A stretch of DNA of 64,000 nucleotides from Cranoglanis bouderius (lineage: Eukaryota > Chordata > Actinopteri > Siluriformes > Cranoglanididae). Every line of letters begins with the position of its first letter. Position 1 is the first letter of the stretch. Where the stretch lies: contig CM042553.1 in the NCBI GenBank assembly GCA_023630585.1, positions 296,001-360,000 on the forward strand. Direction: 5' to 3'. The notes beneath the pieces are model-generated. The model worked only from the letters and a program-made list of their open reading frames with translations. It did not search any database and was not told the origin of the DNA. The position numbers and the translations under genes were made by a program. Shown here one piece after another: positions 23,287 to 33,654 of the stretch.

Positions 23287-23602
23287 TTAAAGGTGTAGTT
23301 AAATTCAAAAATAAAAATCGTATTATTTACTCACCCTGAAGTGGTTCCAAACCCGTCTTCTGCTAAACACATAATATCATTTGAGAAATATTGGTAACCA
23401 GGCAGTTTCTAGTCCACATTGACTTCCATAGTAATTTTTTTGCTCGTACTATGGAAGTCAATGGGCTCCAGTAACTGTTTGGTTTCCCACATTCTTAGAA
23501 ATGTCTTATGTTCAACTGAAGAAGGAAACTCGTACAGGTTTGGAACAACTTGAGGGGAGTAAATGATGACAAAATTAGTTTTTTGGTGAATTAACCCTTT
23601 AA
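23287..23602. mobile_element. Palindromic teleost MITE ('agttcacccaaaaatgaaaat' type)
   Basis: Outer arms (ggttaaaggtgtagttaaat / gaattaacccttt) and inner arms around cattgacttccatagt...actatggaagtcaatg form a nested foldback about 315 bp long with the tttactcaccct/gagtaaatgatga words of the common teleost element. Non-coding. Confidence 0.75.
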
Positions 23603-23653
23603 TCAGTTTATATTTGTGAGCAACAAATTCAGTCATTACATTCTGTTTTTCAG

Positions 23654-23786
23654 GTGCTTCTTCAGCATAAACCCAGAGAAGGGCACCAAAGTTGAATCGA
23701 GGAAAAACAAAAAACTGCTCCCAGTGAACCCCCGAGTCCTTACACTCATAGCAGACCTTGCTGATCACGAATGGAGAGCAGATTAA
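23654..23786 (+). other. Possible terminal exon of an unrecognised protein
   Basis: After ctgtttttcag (acceptor-like, ends 23653) a frame of about 43 codons reads CFFSINPEKGTKVESRKNKK then LLPVNPRVLTLIADLADHEW and stops at 23784. An AATAAA lies near 24195. Polar, protein-like composition and the acceptor suggest a last exon on the plus strand, but I do not recognise the family, and the surroundings are MITEs, so it may be transposon-derived. Confidence 0.3.
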
Positions 23787-24284
23787 GGTTGGACAAAACC
23801 TTTTTTGACAGATATCTTAAGATTACGTTGGCACTGATAATGATTAATATTTAATAATCATTAATATTTAGATATTTAAAAACCTTTTTTTTCTTAGAAT
23901 TCCTTGTTTGAGCTTCTGTTTAAGTTTTCCTACAGGAAGTTTTGTTTTGTGCATCTGAGATTGTAAAAAGCTGTATGTTTATGCTTTCCAAGTATTTGGT
24001 TCATGATTAATCCATTCTGTTAATAGAATGGTGTGTGGTTTTGTTCAGGTTATAGAATGTGTTGCTTTCTGGTAAGATTGTGATCATTCAAAATGTTTGT
24101 TCTGCAAATTGAAGCCAACATGTAGTTTTACTGCTGTTTTAAGGAGAAGAATATGGTTGTCCAAAGTATGTATTTAACATGTTTGTGGCATTAAAATAAA
24201 AAGTGTATTTGCTTTTCATACCACTTCTGGGTGTTCTTGTTCAATTCACAATTTCTTTTACTCATGTACTTTTTTTTATGGCAA

Positions 24285-24443
24285 CCACAGCTACCATTTT
24301 TTTACCGTAAAATTTTACGGTTCACTTTTAAATATACCGTAAACAGAAGAACATTTCGACCGTATTTTTTAACGGTAGATTTCCAGCAACCACAGCTGCC
24401 GGTTTTTTTACTGTAAAATTTATGGGATTTTTTTTTTACAGTG
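24285..24443 (-). mobile_element. MITE fragment with ACTGTAAAA ends
   Basis: Repeated accgtaaaatttt/aaaattttacggt and tggcaaccacagct words, ending at ttttttacagtg. On the minus strand the edge is cactgtaaaaaaaa, the same terminus as the candidate element at 16609. It abuts the duplicated segment that starts at 24442. Confidence 0.5.
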
Positions 24444-24476
24444 TGAGGCTTAAAAGGAGAGTTTAGAGAAAAGTAA

Positions 24477-24513
<37 letters not shown>

Positions 24514-24904
24514 ACACACCACACACACAAAAAAACCTCAACATGCTAGAGAATGTCGCTAACTGTACTTTAGCGCTGTGCAAACTGTATGCATAAATCA
24601 TCACACACTCATCCAGGTATTAAAAAAAAAAAAAAAAAAAAACTATTGTTTCTCTCTTTCTTTTTTTGGTTTAAATAACAAACTCTAATCATCGAGTTAA
24701 AAAAACAAAAACATTTCACAAAAATGTTTGAAGCAGAGCTCACTCCTCTAAGAAGCAACGTTACACTAAACACACGATGATAAAGAAAGCAGATTAGCAT
24801 GAGCTAACCTGACAGGATTTTTCAATCATTTTTTATAAATAGATACAGTCTTCACTGCTAATGCTAGCTAGCTAACAAACATGAGCTAATCTGAACTGCT
24901 TATA

Positions 24905-26372
24905 ATAATAATAATAATAATGTGCAGTGTCCCCCTGGCACCAGTCATGCGTAACATCTATCAGCAATCTCTCGATCAAACATGTGTCCCTAGAATATGG
25001 AAAACCTCAGAGATTGTGCCTATTCCCAAAAAGGTTCCACCAGCTTGTAATAACGACTTCAGACCTGTTGCACTAACTGCCATCGTTATGAAATGTTTTG
25101 AACGCATTGTTAAGGGCATCTTGTATCCACAGGTGATCCCATACCTTGATCCTTTGCAATTTGCCTACACTTCATCGAGGTGTGTCGAGGATGCTAGCCT
25201 GTCACTCATTGATTTTGTGCTCAAACATGTAGATAGGGCTAATACAGCAACCAACAAACATTTCTGTAAAATTCTGTTCATTGACTTTTCCAGTGCTTTT
25301 AATACAATACAGCCTCATATTACCATGCAAAAACTGATCAGTATGAATGTTCACCCCACGCTTGTCCTATGGATAAATGATTTTCTTACCTCTAGACCAC
25401 AGTATGTTAAATATAAGAACACAAAATCTGATGTCCTAGTCACAAACACAGGTGCCCCCCAGGGGTGTGTGCTATCACCAACACTGTTCACCTTGTACAC
25501 CAGTGAATGTAGAAGTACCAACATAGGATGTCAGTTGTTTAAATATGCTGATGATACAGCTCTTGTGGCAAGATGTGTCTCTGATGATATTGCATATAGA
25601 GATGAGGTCAATAAGTTTGTTGAATGGTGTAAAGAAAACTATCTTGAACTGAATGTTAAGAAAACAAAGGAAATGATTGTGGATTTCAGAACATCTGATG
25701 TGGAACATTCCACCCTATCTATCAACAGTGAACCTGTAGAGAGTGTACATGAATATAAATATCTTGGTATGATAACTGATGATAAGCTCAACTTCAGTAA
25801 AAATATCAATGCTATCCTTAAAAAGGTACACTCGAGAATATTTTTTCAAAGAAAACTTTACCAACTTAACATCGACAATAAAATCCTCCAACTTTTCTAC
25901 ACATCAGTTATTCAATCAGTCATATCATTTTCAATAACATGTTGGTTTGGAAATAGCAATCGTGATGCAAAGAAAAGGTTGGAGGGGGTTATAAGTAAAT
26001 GTAAGAAACTGGGTGCAGACAATGCATCAACATTACAAGAAATCTATACCAAATGTGTCTCCCAAAGATGTAAAGTAATAAGAGCAGATGAATCACACCC
26101 ACTCAACTGTAATTATCAACTTTTACCATCAGGCAGAAGACTTAGATCTATCAAATGTAGAACATCAAGATATTCTCAGTCATTTGTACCAGCAAGTATC
26201 AGGATTATTAATGCTATGTAACCTCTCTTTCTACTGTGTGCTAATTAATGTGTATGTGTATAACTGTTGTGTGTTTGTACATATGCTATGAATATATGTT
26301 TGATCTCTGTGAGAATGTAACCAACCTTTGGAATGTACGTTACAAGTTTCGTGCTAAACGACCAATAAAGTA

Positions 26373-26419
<47 letters not shown>

Positions 26420-26424
26420 ATGTA
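24905..26424 (+). mobile_element. Rex1/Babar-type LINE, 5' truncated
   Basis: A reverse transcriptase frame with 3' sequence ending in AATAAA (26364) and a (ATT)n tail (26374-26416). The left edge sits in (TAA)n at 24903-24920, so both sides are AAT-rich simple repeats. The endonuclease and fingers are missing. Confidence 0.85.
24920..26221 (+). CDS. Rex1-like reverse transcriptase (truncated ORF2)
   Basis: A 433-codon open frame with VPIPKKVPPACNNDFRPVAL, LFIDFSSAFNTIQPH, NTGAPQGCVLSPTLFTLYT, FKYADDTALVARC, LELNVKKTKEMIVDFR, YKYLGMITDDKLNF, ITCWFGNSN and LLPSGRRLRSI. These are the palm, YADD and C-terminal blocks of Rex1/Babar elements (CR1/jockey superfamily) of fish. The catalytic motif is intact and no stop breaks the polymerase. 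The copy lacks the N-terminal endonuclease, so it is not autonomous, but it looks young. The first ATG shown is internal to the original ORF. Confidence 0.85.
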   Translation: MCSVPLAPVMRNIYQQSLDQTCVPRIWKTSEIVPIPKKVPPACNNDFRPVALTAIVMKCFERIVKGILYPQVIPYLDPLQFAYTSSRCVEDASLSLIDFVLKHVDRANTATNKHFCKILFIDFSSAFNTIQPHITMQKLISMNVHPTLVLWINDFLTSRPQYVKYKNTKSDVLVTNTGAPQGCVLSPTLFTLYTSECRSTNIGCQLFKYADDTALVARCVSDDIAYRDEVNKFVEWCKENYLELNVKKTKEMIVDFRTSDVEHSTLSINSEPVESVHEYKYLGMITDDKLNFSKNINAILKKVHSRIFFQRKLYQLNIDNKILQLFYTSVIQSVISFSITCWFGNSNRDAKKRLEGVISKCKKLGADNASTLQEIYTKCVSQRCKVIRADESHPLNCNYQLLPSGRRLRSIKCRTSRYSQSFVPASIRIINAM

Positions 26425-26952
26425 GACAAGCTTCACCGCGTATTGCTAGCTAGCCAGTGAACACGGACTAACAACATAGAGATATTTAGAGATAGAGATG
26501 AATATTTCTCATTCACAAATGATCGTGATGTCCGTTGTTTGTGCCAACTCTGACAAGGTTTTCAAGACACATTTAAAGACTTGTATAAAATTGCACGTAT
26601 AATAGCTGGCTAATGTGACAGGATTTCTGAGAGGATTTCCAAGCCATGTTCATAAATGTTTGTGATCTTCACTGCTATTATCAGCTAAATAAAAATATGT
26701 AATATATATAAAAATATATATATATATTAAAAAAAAAATAAAAAATTGGAACATTGAGTAAAATTCAGTAAAAATGACACTAAATTGTTTTTAGTGCTGT
26801 GATGAGAGATGGGAAGGTGATGGCTGTGATCATCTTCATCACCACGCTGCATTTTTCAGTTAACCTTCCCATGCTTGTACTTTCTAATTGTTTGTAGTCC
26901 TGTGACATCATCAGACGGTGACGATGGGGTAGATGGGGTCCTCAGGGAAGGG

Positions 26953-27317
26953 CTAGCGGTGTAGGCACCTCTCCAGGAACGACACACTGATCAGCATGTT
27001 GAGATCTGGAGGCAGTGGATAGGTATAACATGAGTTATCCTGCGGCACCCACTCGTGGAGCGGAGAATCAAAGGTTGGTGGAAACGCACTGTACACGCTG
27101 AGATCTGGCAGGTGGAGCCCAGAGTTGGACATACATGATGGGGTGGAGCTTTCAGGCAACGGACCTCCCGATTCCAGCAAACCAGTCTGGGTTGGACCAG
27201 GTCGGTCGCTGGGCTTCGGCTTCATGCAGTAACAGCAGCAGATGGAGATCATCGCGCCGAGCAGGACGAAGGACAGGAAGGCGCTCACTACGATCACGAA
27301 GGGCAGATAAGTGGGAG
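26953..27317 (-). pseudogene. Shisa-like membrane protein, copy 1: last exon only
   Basis: Minus strand, after a tttttttgcag acceptor (27318-27319), reads PTYLPFVIVVSAFLSFVLLG and AMISICCCYCMKPKPSDR, then a Pro/Ser-rich tail ending SFLERCLHR and TAG at 26953. One transmembrane segment followed by a cysteine cluster and a Lys/Pro stretch is the layout of Shisa-family proteins. It is over 90% alike to the exon at 31627-31991. The signal-peptide exon present in copy 2 (32749-32836) is not found upstream here; a solo LTR lies in what would be the intron and homology ends at 28320. Probably a partial duplicate without its own start. Confidence 0.6.
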
Positions 27318-27482
27318 CTGCAAAAAAAATGACAAAAAAAATAAGAGTTTAGTAAATCATTTCCCTCGTCTCACAAATCACGTTTGCCTAAAAGTCTTGT
27401 ATCAATACATCGCTATATCTCCAGCTACAAACACAAGGTTCCTGGAATGTTCCTCAGAACGTCTCACAAGGTTCAAGAGCTT

Positions 27483-28013
27483 TGTTAGAACATACGGAGG
27501 GTTGGATGCAGGTGCAGAGCAAATTCATCACTTTATTAGGAACAGATTTAATATCAAAGCAACAGTTCCCAAAATCGCTAGGCAGAAGAATGGTCAAAAG
27601 GCAGGCAGAGTTCAATCACACGGGCAAACAGGGTTATCCAAGGCTAGGCAACAGATCAAGGTCAAAAACGTTAGCAAAGTTCAGTATCCGTACAAACAAT
27701 AAATCCAGGGAAAGAGCAGTAATCCAAAATCCGAAAGACGTTGTGAGGTTCAAAGCCGAGATAAACAGTCCATAGAAATGATGCTTGGTATTGTCAGAAC
27801 ACAGGAACGAACAAATACTTCACGTTGGAAGTTAAAAACTATTGTCCTTATATAGTGAACTTGGGATTAACAACAGGTGTGTGCCATCAGAAGGCGGGTG
27901 ACTGTGAGCGTAGGAGTGAGGGAGTGTCATGGGGAGTGTAGTCCGTGGCGGCCATATTTGTAGGCTGCTGTGCATGCTGGGAATTGTAGTCACACTCGTG
28001 GCGCGACCTAACA
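27483..28013 (-). mobile_element. Solo LTR, Ty3/gypsy-like
   Basis: A 531-bp segment starting TGTTAG and ending CTAACA, flanked by 5-bp near-duplicates agctt/aggtt. The corresponding site in the other duplicate (about 32150) lacks it. On the minus strand it has a TATA-like tatataagg near 27850 and AATAAA near 27535 close to the 3' end, as expected for an LTR. No internal gag or pol is present. Confidence 0.75.
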
Positions 28014-28320
28014 AGGTTGTTATTTTTAATAATAATAATAATAATACAAAAATAAAGGTTTCCAATGGAAATGTAAATTTTGAATGTAACCACAAAAATC
28101 GGCTAAATATATAATAAACATGACCTTAATTATTACATATATTTTTTTATATTAGATATTTATTGATCTAATATATAATAATAAAAATGTATTAAATATA
28201 AAATGAACACAAACAAAATGGAAAGGAAAAGTTTGAATAATAATCTTAACTACAGAATAAATCAGTTCTATGTTAAAGATCCACCTTTAACTCTATACTC
28301 TAAAATTAAAAGATAAAAGA

Positions 28321-28962
28321 TATAACACACAACGGGTAAGCTGATTTTCAAATGAAATCTCGCACGTTTCATCATTTCAAAAGGAATCTACACAAAGACC
28401 CATTTTGATTGACAACAGAGTTCCCTTGAATTTCATGTGGAGGTCAAATTTGGTGAAGTTTTACATGACAATATTGAAAGCATCTAATTTTCAGTGATCT
28501 GTGTTGGTGGAGCTTTGTAACAGCAGCATGGCAGATCCAAAATGGAGGAAGTGCTTATTTTAGTGGCCGCCTTCTCTCCATGCCACGTATTTTTACAGAC
28601 CATTTTAGAATCTGCAAGTGTTGTATTGAACAGAACTGTCTGAGAAGTCAGGATTGAGACTTAAATGTGAATAGCTCTAATTAATCTATCAAAACTCCTA
28701 TAAACAGCAGTGAAACTAGAGATATCAGAATTATACGGAAGCACAAGCAAAATCCCTTATTGTTTTTGAGATCTGTTGTTGTTGTTGTTCACCTTGGGCC
28801 AATATAATTCAAACATGGGTACCCCTCCCACTGTGTGCAGCTTTTAATTAGGACCTATATCTAAAATGTTTAGTTACTGAAGGATTAAACATGTAAAGTA
28901 ACGAAAGGTCTTTCTGTGCGTAATTACTTTTTACTACCAATTTCCCAAGCAGCATTTTATGG
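28321..28962. other. Intergenic stretch, no gene seen
   Basis: No exon-like frame or bounded repeat recognised. A short (GTT)n run lies near 28767. Confidence 0.4.
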
Positions 28963-29550
28963 TTAAAGGGACAGTTCACCCAAAAATGAAAATGACCCCA
29001 TGACTTGGGGCAGTGGTAGCTCAGTGGTTAAGACATTGGGCTACTGATCAGAAGGTCATGAGTTCAAACCCCAGCACTACCAATCTGCCACTGTTGGGCC
29101 CTTGAGCAAGGCCCTTAACCCTCAAGTCCTCAGATGTATATTCAGAAATGAATAAAATGTAAGTCGCTCTGGATAAGGACATCTGCCAAATGTCAGAAAT
29201 GAAATTTCTGTCATTAATTATCCTCATGTCATCCTTTGTTCATGTTCGGAACACAAATTAAGATATTTTTGATGAAATCTGAGAGCTCTCTGACCCTCCA
29301 TAGACAGCAAGGGTCCTGCCACGGTCAAGGCACAGAAACGTAGTAAGGACATCGTTAAAATGGTCCATGTGACATCAGTGGTTCAATCATAATTTTGCGA
29401 AGGTACGAGAATACTTTTTTATGCGCAAAATAGACCAAAAATGGACTTTATTTGACAGTTCTTCTCCTCCCTGTATCCATGAGCTGCCACGGCACATGCG
29501 CTTGTGTTTCCTGCACGTAAACAACGCATGTGTGTGGTACTGCTGACGTA
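28963..29550 (+). mobile_element. Teleost non-autonomous DNA element hosting a SINE
   Basis: Starts ttaaagggacagttcaccca, then, after the inserted SINE, ctgtcattaattatcctcat, attaagatatttttgatgaa, acatcgttaaaatggtccat. These match the common fish repeat also seen at 22915-23160. The right edge is not certain. Confidence 0.6.
29005..29197 (+). mobile_element. tRNA-derived SINE
   Basis: The 5' part is tRNA-like with an A box (tggtagctcagtgg, 29015-29028) and B box (gagttcaaacccc, 29060-29072) for RNA polymerase III. The tail gtaagtcgctctggataagg is the conserved 3' end of teleost SINEs. It is inserted within the DNA element, flanked by aaatgaaa-like duplicates. Confidence 0.85.
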
Positions 29551-29574
29551 GCAAAAAGACTGTTAAGTCTGAAT

Positions 29575-29728
29575 AATTGAAGGGTTAAGATCCAAAAGCC
29601 TCAAAGAGTTATCTGAAATTTTCTTCTAAAATGAGCATTTTTATCAGGCTCCTATATTTTTAGTATGCTCATTTTAGAAGAAAATTTCAGATAACTCTTT
29701 GAGGCTTTTGGATCTGAACCCTTAAATT
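29575..29728. repeat. Long hairpin, 63-bp arms with 28-bp loop
   Basis: Arm 29575-29637 (aattgaagggttaagatcc...) is the reverse complement of 29666-29728 with two mismatches. Transcribed from either strand it would fold into one long stem. Confidence 0.95.
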
Positions 29729-29774
29729 GTATTTTTTTTTTAATTATTATTCATATGCAGCATGCATAATTGAA

Positions 29775-30289
29775 AGTAATATTGAATATTAAGAATAAAA
29801 GTATGGATTTTATTACACCACAGTTTGTGAAAGGAAAGGTGTACAGGACAGTAGTGAGACCAGCGATGTTGTATGGTTTGGAGACAGTTGCACTGAGGAA
29901 AAGACAGGAGGAAGAGTTAGAGGTAGCAGAGCTGAAGATGTTGAGGTTCTCTTTGGGAGTGATGAGGATGGATAGGATCAGGAATGAGTACGTCAGGGGG
30001 ACAGCACATGTGAGATGTTTTGGAGACAAAGTTAGAGAGGCCAGGTTGAGATGGTTTGGACATGTTCAGAGGAGGGAGAGTGAATATATCGGTAAAAGGA
30101 TGCTGAGGTTAGAGCTGCCAGGCAGGAGGCCGAGAGGAAGACCAAAGAGGAGGTTTATGGATGTAGTGAAGGAGGACATGAAGGTAGTCGGTCTGAGAGA
30201 AGAGGATGCAGGGGATAGGGCTAGATGGAGGCAGATGATTCACTGTGGAGACCCCTGAAGGGAACAGCCGGAAGGAAAAGAAGAAGATA

Positions 30290-30290
<1 letters not shown>
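29775..30290 (+). mobile_element. LINE C-terminal fragment (RTE-like) with (TA)n tail
   Basis: An open frame from about 29770 to 30258 reads YRTVVRPAMLYGLETVALRK, EVAELKMLRFSLGVMRMDRI, ARLRWFGHVQRRE and RRPRGRPKRRFMDVVKEDMK, ending in CGDP and TGA. This conserved C-terminal region follows the polymerase domain in a widespread fish LINE family; I place it in the RTE group with limited certainty. The catalytic part is missing. The tail aaggaaaagaagaagata leads into a (TA)n tract at 30292-30380. Confidence 0.75.

Positions 30291-30291
<1 letters not shown>

Positions 30292-30380
<89 letters not shown>
30292..30380 (+). repeat. (TA)n microsatellite
   Basis: About 44 TA units at the end of the LINE tail. 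Confidence 0.95.
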
Positions 30381-30383
<3 letters not shown>

Positions 30384-30936
30384 ACAATGATACCCGTGGT
30401 GTCAATGCCCCATGAACATTTTCTGCTTGTCATGCAACATAACTGTCTTATTTATCAAAATGTGGACCTTTTCAGATTCTCAGAATTGAGGAAAAAAATA
30501 AATGTTAAACAGGACGTGAGGTAAGGCTGATGTCGCTTTTTACATCCATAGAAATGGTCTATTCAAATACAAGAGTTGATGGGAAATAGGTGAAATGCAA
30601 AATAAAATATAAATACAGAGTGAATTCTCCCCTTTAAACATGTCTTTAGTTATTATCTAAACTTTAATCTTTATTGTATAAAAAAATAGAAAATCTACAG
30701 ATAATTCATTACAGCGCCACTCGCTGGTGGTTTGTGGTAAGACATAACAGGGATGTCCCCATCAGAATAGAAAAACCTGTTAAAAATGGAGTTTTCTAAA
30801 ATGAACAATTTCTTATAATAAAGTACATTTTTGGGCTTCAAAAATTCCCCCAGACACTTCTGACTGTAGTATGGCTTTATTGTACTTAGAAATTGGTGTC
30901 CCCACGTGCAACCTTCTAGTCAGGGGTCCCCACGAT
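30379..30936 (+). repeat. 558-bp interspersed repeat, copy 1
   Basis: Near-identical reverse complement of 62554-63110. Shared edges: ataag(a/t)caatgatacccgt on one side and gtccccacgat on the other. No terminal inverted repeat, no long frame. Class unknown. Confidence 0.9.
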
Positions 30937-31007
30937 GTAGCAAAAACAAGTATGTGTGTGTACAGTGTGTTTCCTGCTCTAACACACTACATGAGTGTTA
31001 TAGTGTG

Positions 31008-31018
<11 letters not shown>

Positions 31019-31075
<57 letters not shown>

Positions 31076-31204
31076 CGGTTTCATTACCATTTGGAGTTCA
31101 AGAGTTAAAAATTAATTATTAAAAAATAAAATAACCGAAAGTTTAAAGTTTATAAAAAATATCTGAGGCTTAAAGGGAGAGTTTAGAGAAAAGTAAAATA
31201 AAAT

Positions 31205-31274
<70 letters not shown>
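31019..31274 (+). repeat. (TG)n and (CA)n microsatellites
   Basis: (GT)n at 31019-31073 and (CA)n at 31208-31274, separated by the left edge of duplication copy 2. Confidence 0.9.
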
Positions 31275-31275
<1 letters not shown>

Positions 31276-32430
31276 TAAAACCACAACGTGCTAGAGAATG
31301 TCGCTAACTTTACTTTAGCGCTGTTCAAACTGTATGTGTAAATCATCACACACTCATCCAGGTATTTAAAAAAAATGACTTTATTGTTTCTCTCTCATTT
31401 AAGAGGATTTCTGAGAGGATTTCCAAGCCATATTCAAAAATGTTTGTGATCTTCACTGCTAATATCAGTGAAATAAAAATATGTAATATAAAAAAAATAT
31501 AAAAAATATAAAATATAAAAAAATTTCGGAACATTGAGGAAAATTCAGTTAAAATGACGCTAAATTGTTTTTAGTCCTGTGACATCAGACGGTGACGATG
31601 GGGTAGATGGGGTCCTCAGGGAAGGGCTAGCGGTGTAGGCACCTCTCCAGGAACGACACACTGATCAGCATGTTGAGATCTGGAGGCAGTGGATAGGTAT
31701 AACATGAGTTATCCTGCGGCACCCTCTCGTGGGGCGGAGAATAAAAGTTTGGTGGAAACACACTGTACTCGCTGAGATCTGGCAGGTGGAGCCCAGAGTT
31801 GGACATACATGATGGGGTGGGGCTTTCAGGCAACGGACCTCCTGATTCCAGCAAACCGGTCTGGGTTGGACCGGGCCGTTCGCTGGGCTTCGGCTTCATG
31901 CGGTAACAGCAGCAGACGGAGATCATCGCTCCGAGCAGGACGAAGGACAGGAAGGCGCTGACTGTGATCACGAAGGGCAGATAAGTGGGAGCTGGAGAAA
32001 AAATGACAAAAAATAAGAGTTTAGTAAATCATTTCCCTCGTCTCACAAATCACGTTTGCCTAAAAGTCTTGTATCGACACATCGCTATATCTCCAGCTAA
32101 AAACACAAGGTTCCTGGAAGGTTCTTCAGAACGTCTCACAAGGTTCATGAGGTTTTTATTTAAAAAAAAAAAAAATAATAAAAAAATAAAGGTTTCCAAT
32201 GGAAATGGAAATGTTGAATGTAGCCACAAAAATCGGCTAAATATATAATAAACATGACCTTAATTATTACATCTATTTTTTTAAAAGGAGCCCAAACTTG
32301 ATTTCTCATCACTATTACACAAACATAAAGGAAAGGAAAAGTTTGAATAATAATCTTAACTACAGAATCCTAAATCAGTTCTATGTTAAAGATCCACCTT
32401 TAACTTTATTCTCTAAAATTAAAAGATAAA
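31160..32430. repeat. Segmental duplication, copy 2
   Basis: Homologous to blocks of 24442-28320 in the same orientation: gaggcttaaagggagagttt, tgctagagaatgtcgctaac, then the Shisa-like last exon and part of its intron. It lacks the Rex1 LINE and the solo LTR of copy 1. Confidence 0.8.
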
Positions 32431-32836
32431 AGATATAACATGAGAAAAATCAAGAAAACCTTTTTTTCTACATGAATTTGTTCGATTGTTAATTAATCCA
32501 CTGGTTCATTAAGACGGATTCATTGTTTAACTGAAGATCATAACAGCTGTATTAAAAGTAATTATAAAAATATATATATAATTTATTCATAAAAATAAAT
32601 GTTTCGTGAAAAATGAATGTTTTAAATGCCTCACCGACAATATAAATAAATAAAATACAATTTTAAAATCCCGACAGTTAAAAAAAATTAAAATAAAAAC
32701 TTAACAAAGAATAGTAATAAACTCCCGAATAATAAAAAAAATACTTACGGATCGGTGGGACGTCTCGCGCTCCCTCGGTGTAGAAGTCGAACAACAGCAG
32801 CAGCAGCAGCGGCACGAGAACCGACCGAGACCGCAT
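31627..32836 (-). CDS. Shisa-like single-pass membrane protein, two exons (31627-31991, 32749-32836)
   Basis: Exon 1 (minus, ATG at 32836 in ttcacgATGC) encodes MRSRSVLVPLLLLLLFDF and YTEGARDVPPI, a clear signal peptide, and ends at a perfect gtaagt donor (32743-32748). Exon 2 starts after tttttctccag at 31991. Phases match (1 + 2 bases) and give a product of 150 residues: signal peptide, very short ectodomain, transmembrane segment (YLPFVITVSAFLSFVLLGAM), CCCYR cluster, K-P-K-P, then a Pro/Ser-rich tail ending SFLERCLHR and TAG at 31627. The transmembrane-cysteine layout resembles Shisa-family trafficking adaptors, but the usual cysteine-rich ectodomain is absent. Exon 1 lies between two 262-bp direct repeats. 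Whether the gene is expressed cannot be told. Confidence 0.6.
32304..32565 (+). repeat. 262-bp direct repeat, copy 1 (in the Shisa-like intron)
   Basis: tctcatcactattacacaaa to ataacagctgtattaaaa, nearly identical to 33379-33640. A shorter, diverged version of its start occurs at 28225-28325. Confidence 0.9.
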
Positions 32837-33098
32837 CGTGAATCCAAACGGAGGAACAAGTTTAAAAAATAAAACAATAAGAAAACGTGCGAGCTGTTTA
32901 CTCCAGGAGGCTGAACGGAGAACTGAAAGGGGTCACGGAGAGCTCGAGAGTTTTTATCCCCACATACAACACCCCCCCACCCCGCACCAGACCCCCATCC
33001 TCCTCACGCGCCTTCGCAATCTCATTTGCCCCCCGACTGCATCTCCACCTTCTTACTGATCTGCATTCAGAAAGCTGATTTCCGCACTTTATTTACAC

Positions 33099-33100
33099 TA

Positions 33101-33147
<47 letters not shown>
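33099..33147 (+). repeat. (GT)n upstream of the Shisa-like exon 1
   Basis: About 24 GT units 260 bp upstream of the ATG; a second (GT)n lies at 33275-33341. Confidence 0.95.
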
Positions 33148-33149
<2 letters not shown>

Positions 33150-33291
33150 GCTCCAGCTCTAACATGCTCCATTATCAGTCACCACGCCCGAGGCTGAGGA
33201 AATCGTTACCATAACAATGGCTGGACTGATGAGGGTCCTCCCAGGCAATTAGGCACATCTGATGGGGCCATCCACAGGTGTGTGTGTGTGA

Positions 33292-33344
<53 letters not shown>

Positions 33345-33378
33345 TAAATTATTTATTTTATTTTACTTTTCTCTAAAC

Positions 33379-33640
33379 TCTCATCACTATTACACAAACA
33401 TAAAGGAAAGGAAAAGTTTGAATAATAATCTTAACTACAGAATCCTAAATCAGTTCTATGTTAAAGATCCACCTTTAACTTTATTCTCTAAAATTAAAAG
33501 ATAAAAGATATAACATGAGAAAAATCAAGAAAACCTTTTTTTCTACATGAATTTGTTCGATTGTTAATTAATCCACTGGTTCATTAAGACGGATTCATTG
33601 TTTAACTGAAGATCATAACAGCTGTATTAAAAATAATTAT
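33379..33640 (+). repeat. 262-bp direct repeat, copy 2
   Basis: Partner of 32304-32565. The two flank exon 1 and the presumed promoter of the Shisa-like gene. It is followed by (AT)n at 33639-33656. Confidence 0.9.
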
Positions 33641-33654
33641 ATATATATATATAT

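Larger units (their letters stand above)
24442..28320. repeat. Segmental duplication, copy 1 (with insertions)
   Basis: Matches 31160-32430 in three blocks: 24442-24625 (gaggcttaaa-ggagagtttagagaaaag), 26610-27482 (including the Shisa-like exon) and 28014-28320 (aggtttccaatggaaatg through taaaagataaaagatataaca). It is interrupted by the Rex1 LINE and a solo LTR that are absent from copy 2, so those insertions came after the duplication or were lost from copy 2. Confidence 0.8.

Noticed and set aside
23409..23768. 119-codon minus-strand frame
   Set aside because: It crosses a palindromic MITE and has no protein-family pattern.
24905..26424. AAT-repeat-specific targeting by the Rex1 element
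   Set aside because: The (ATT)n on the right is the normal kind of 3' tail for this clade and the left AAT run is short, so site specificity cannot be claimed from one copy.
29015..29072. Possible tRNA gene
   Set aside because: A and B boxes are present, but the rest does not fold as a cloverleaf and the teleost SINE tail follows, so it is a SINE head.
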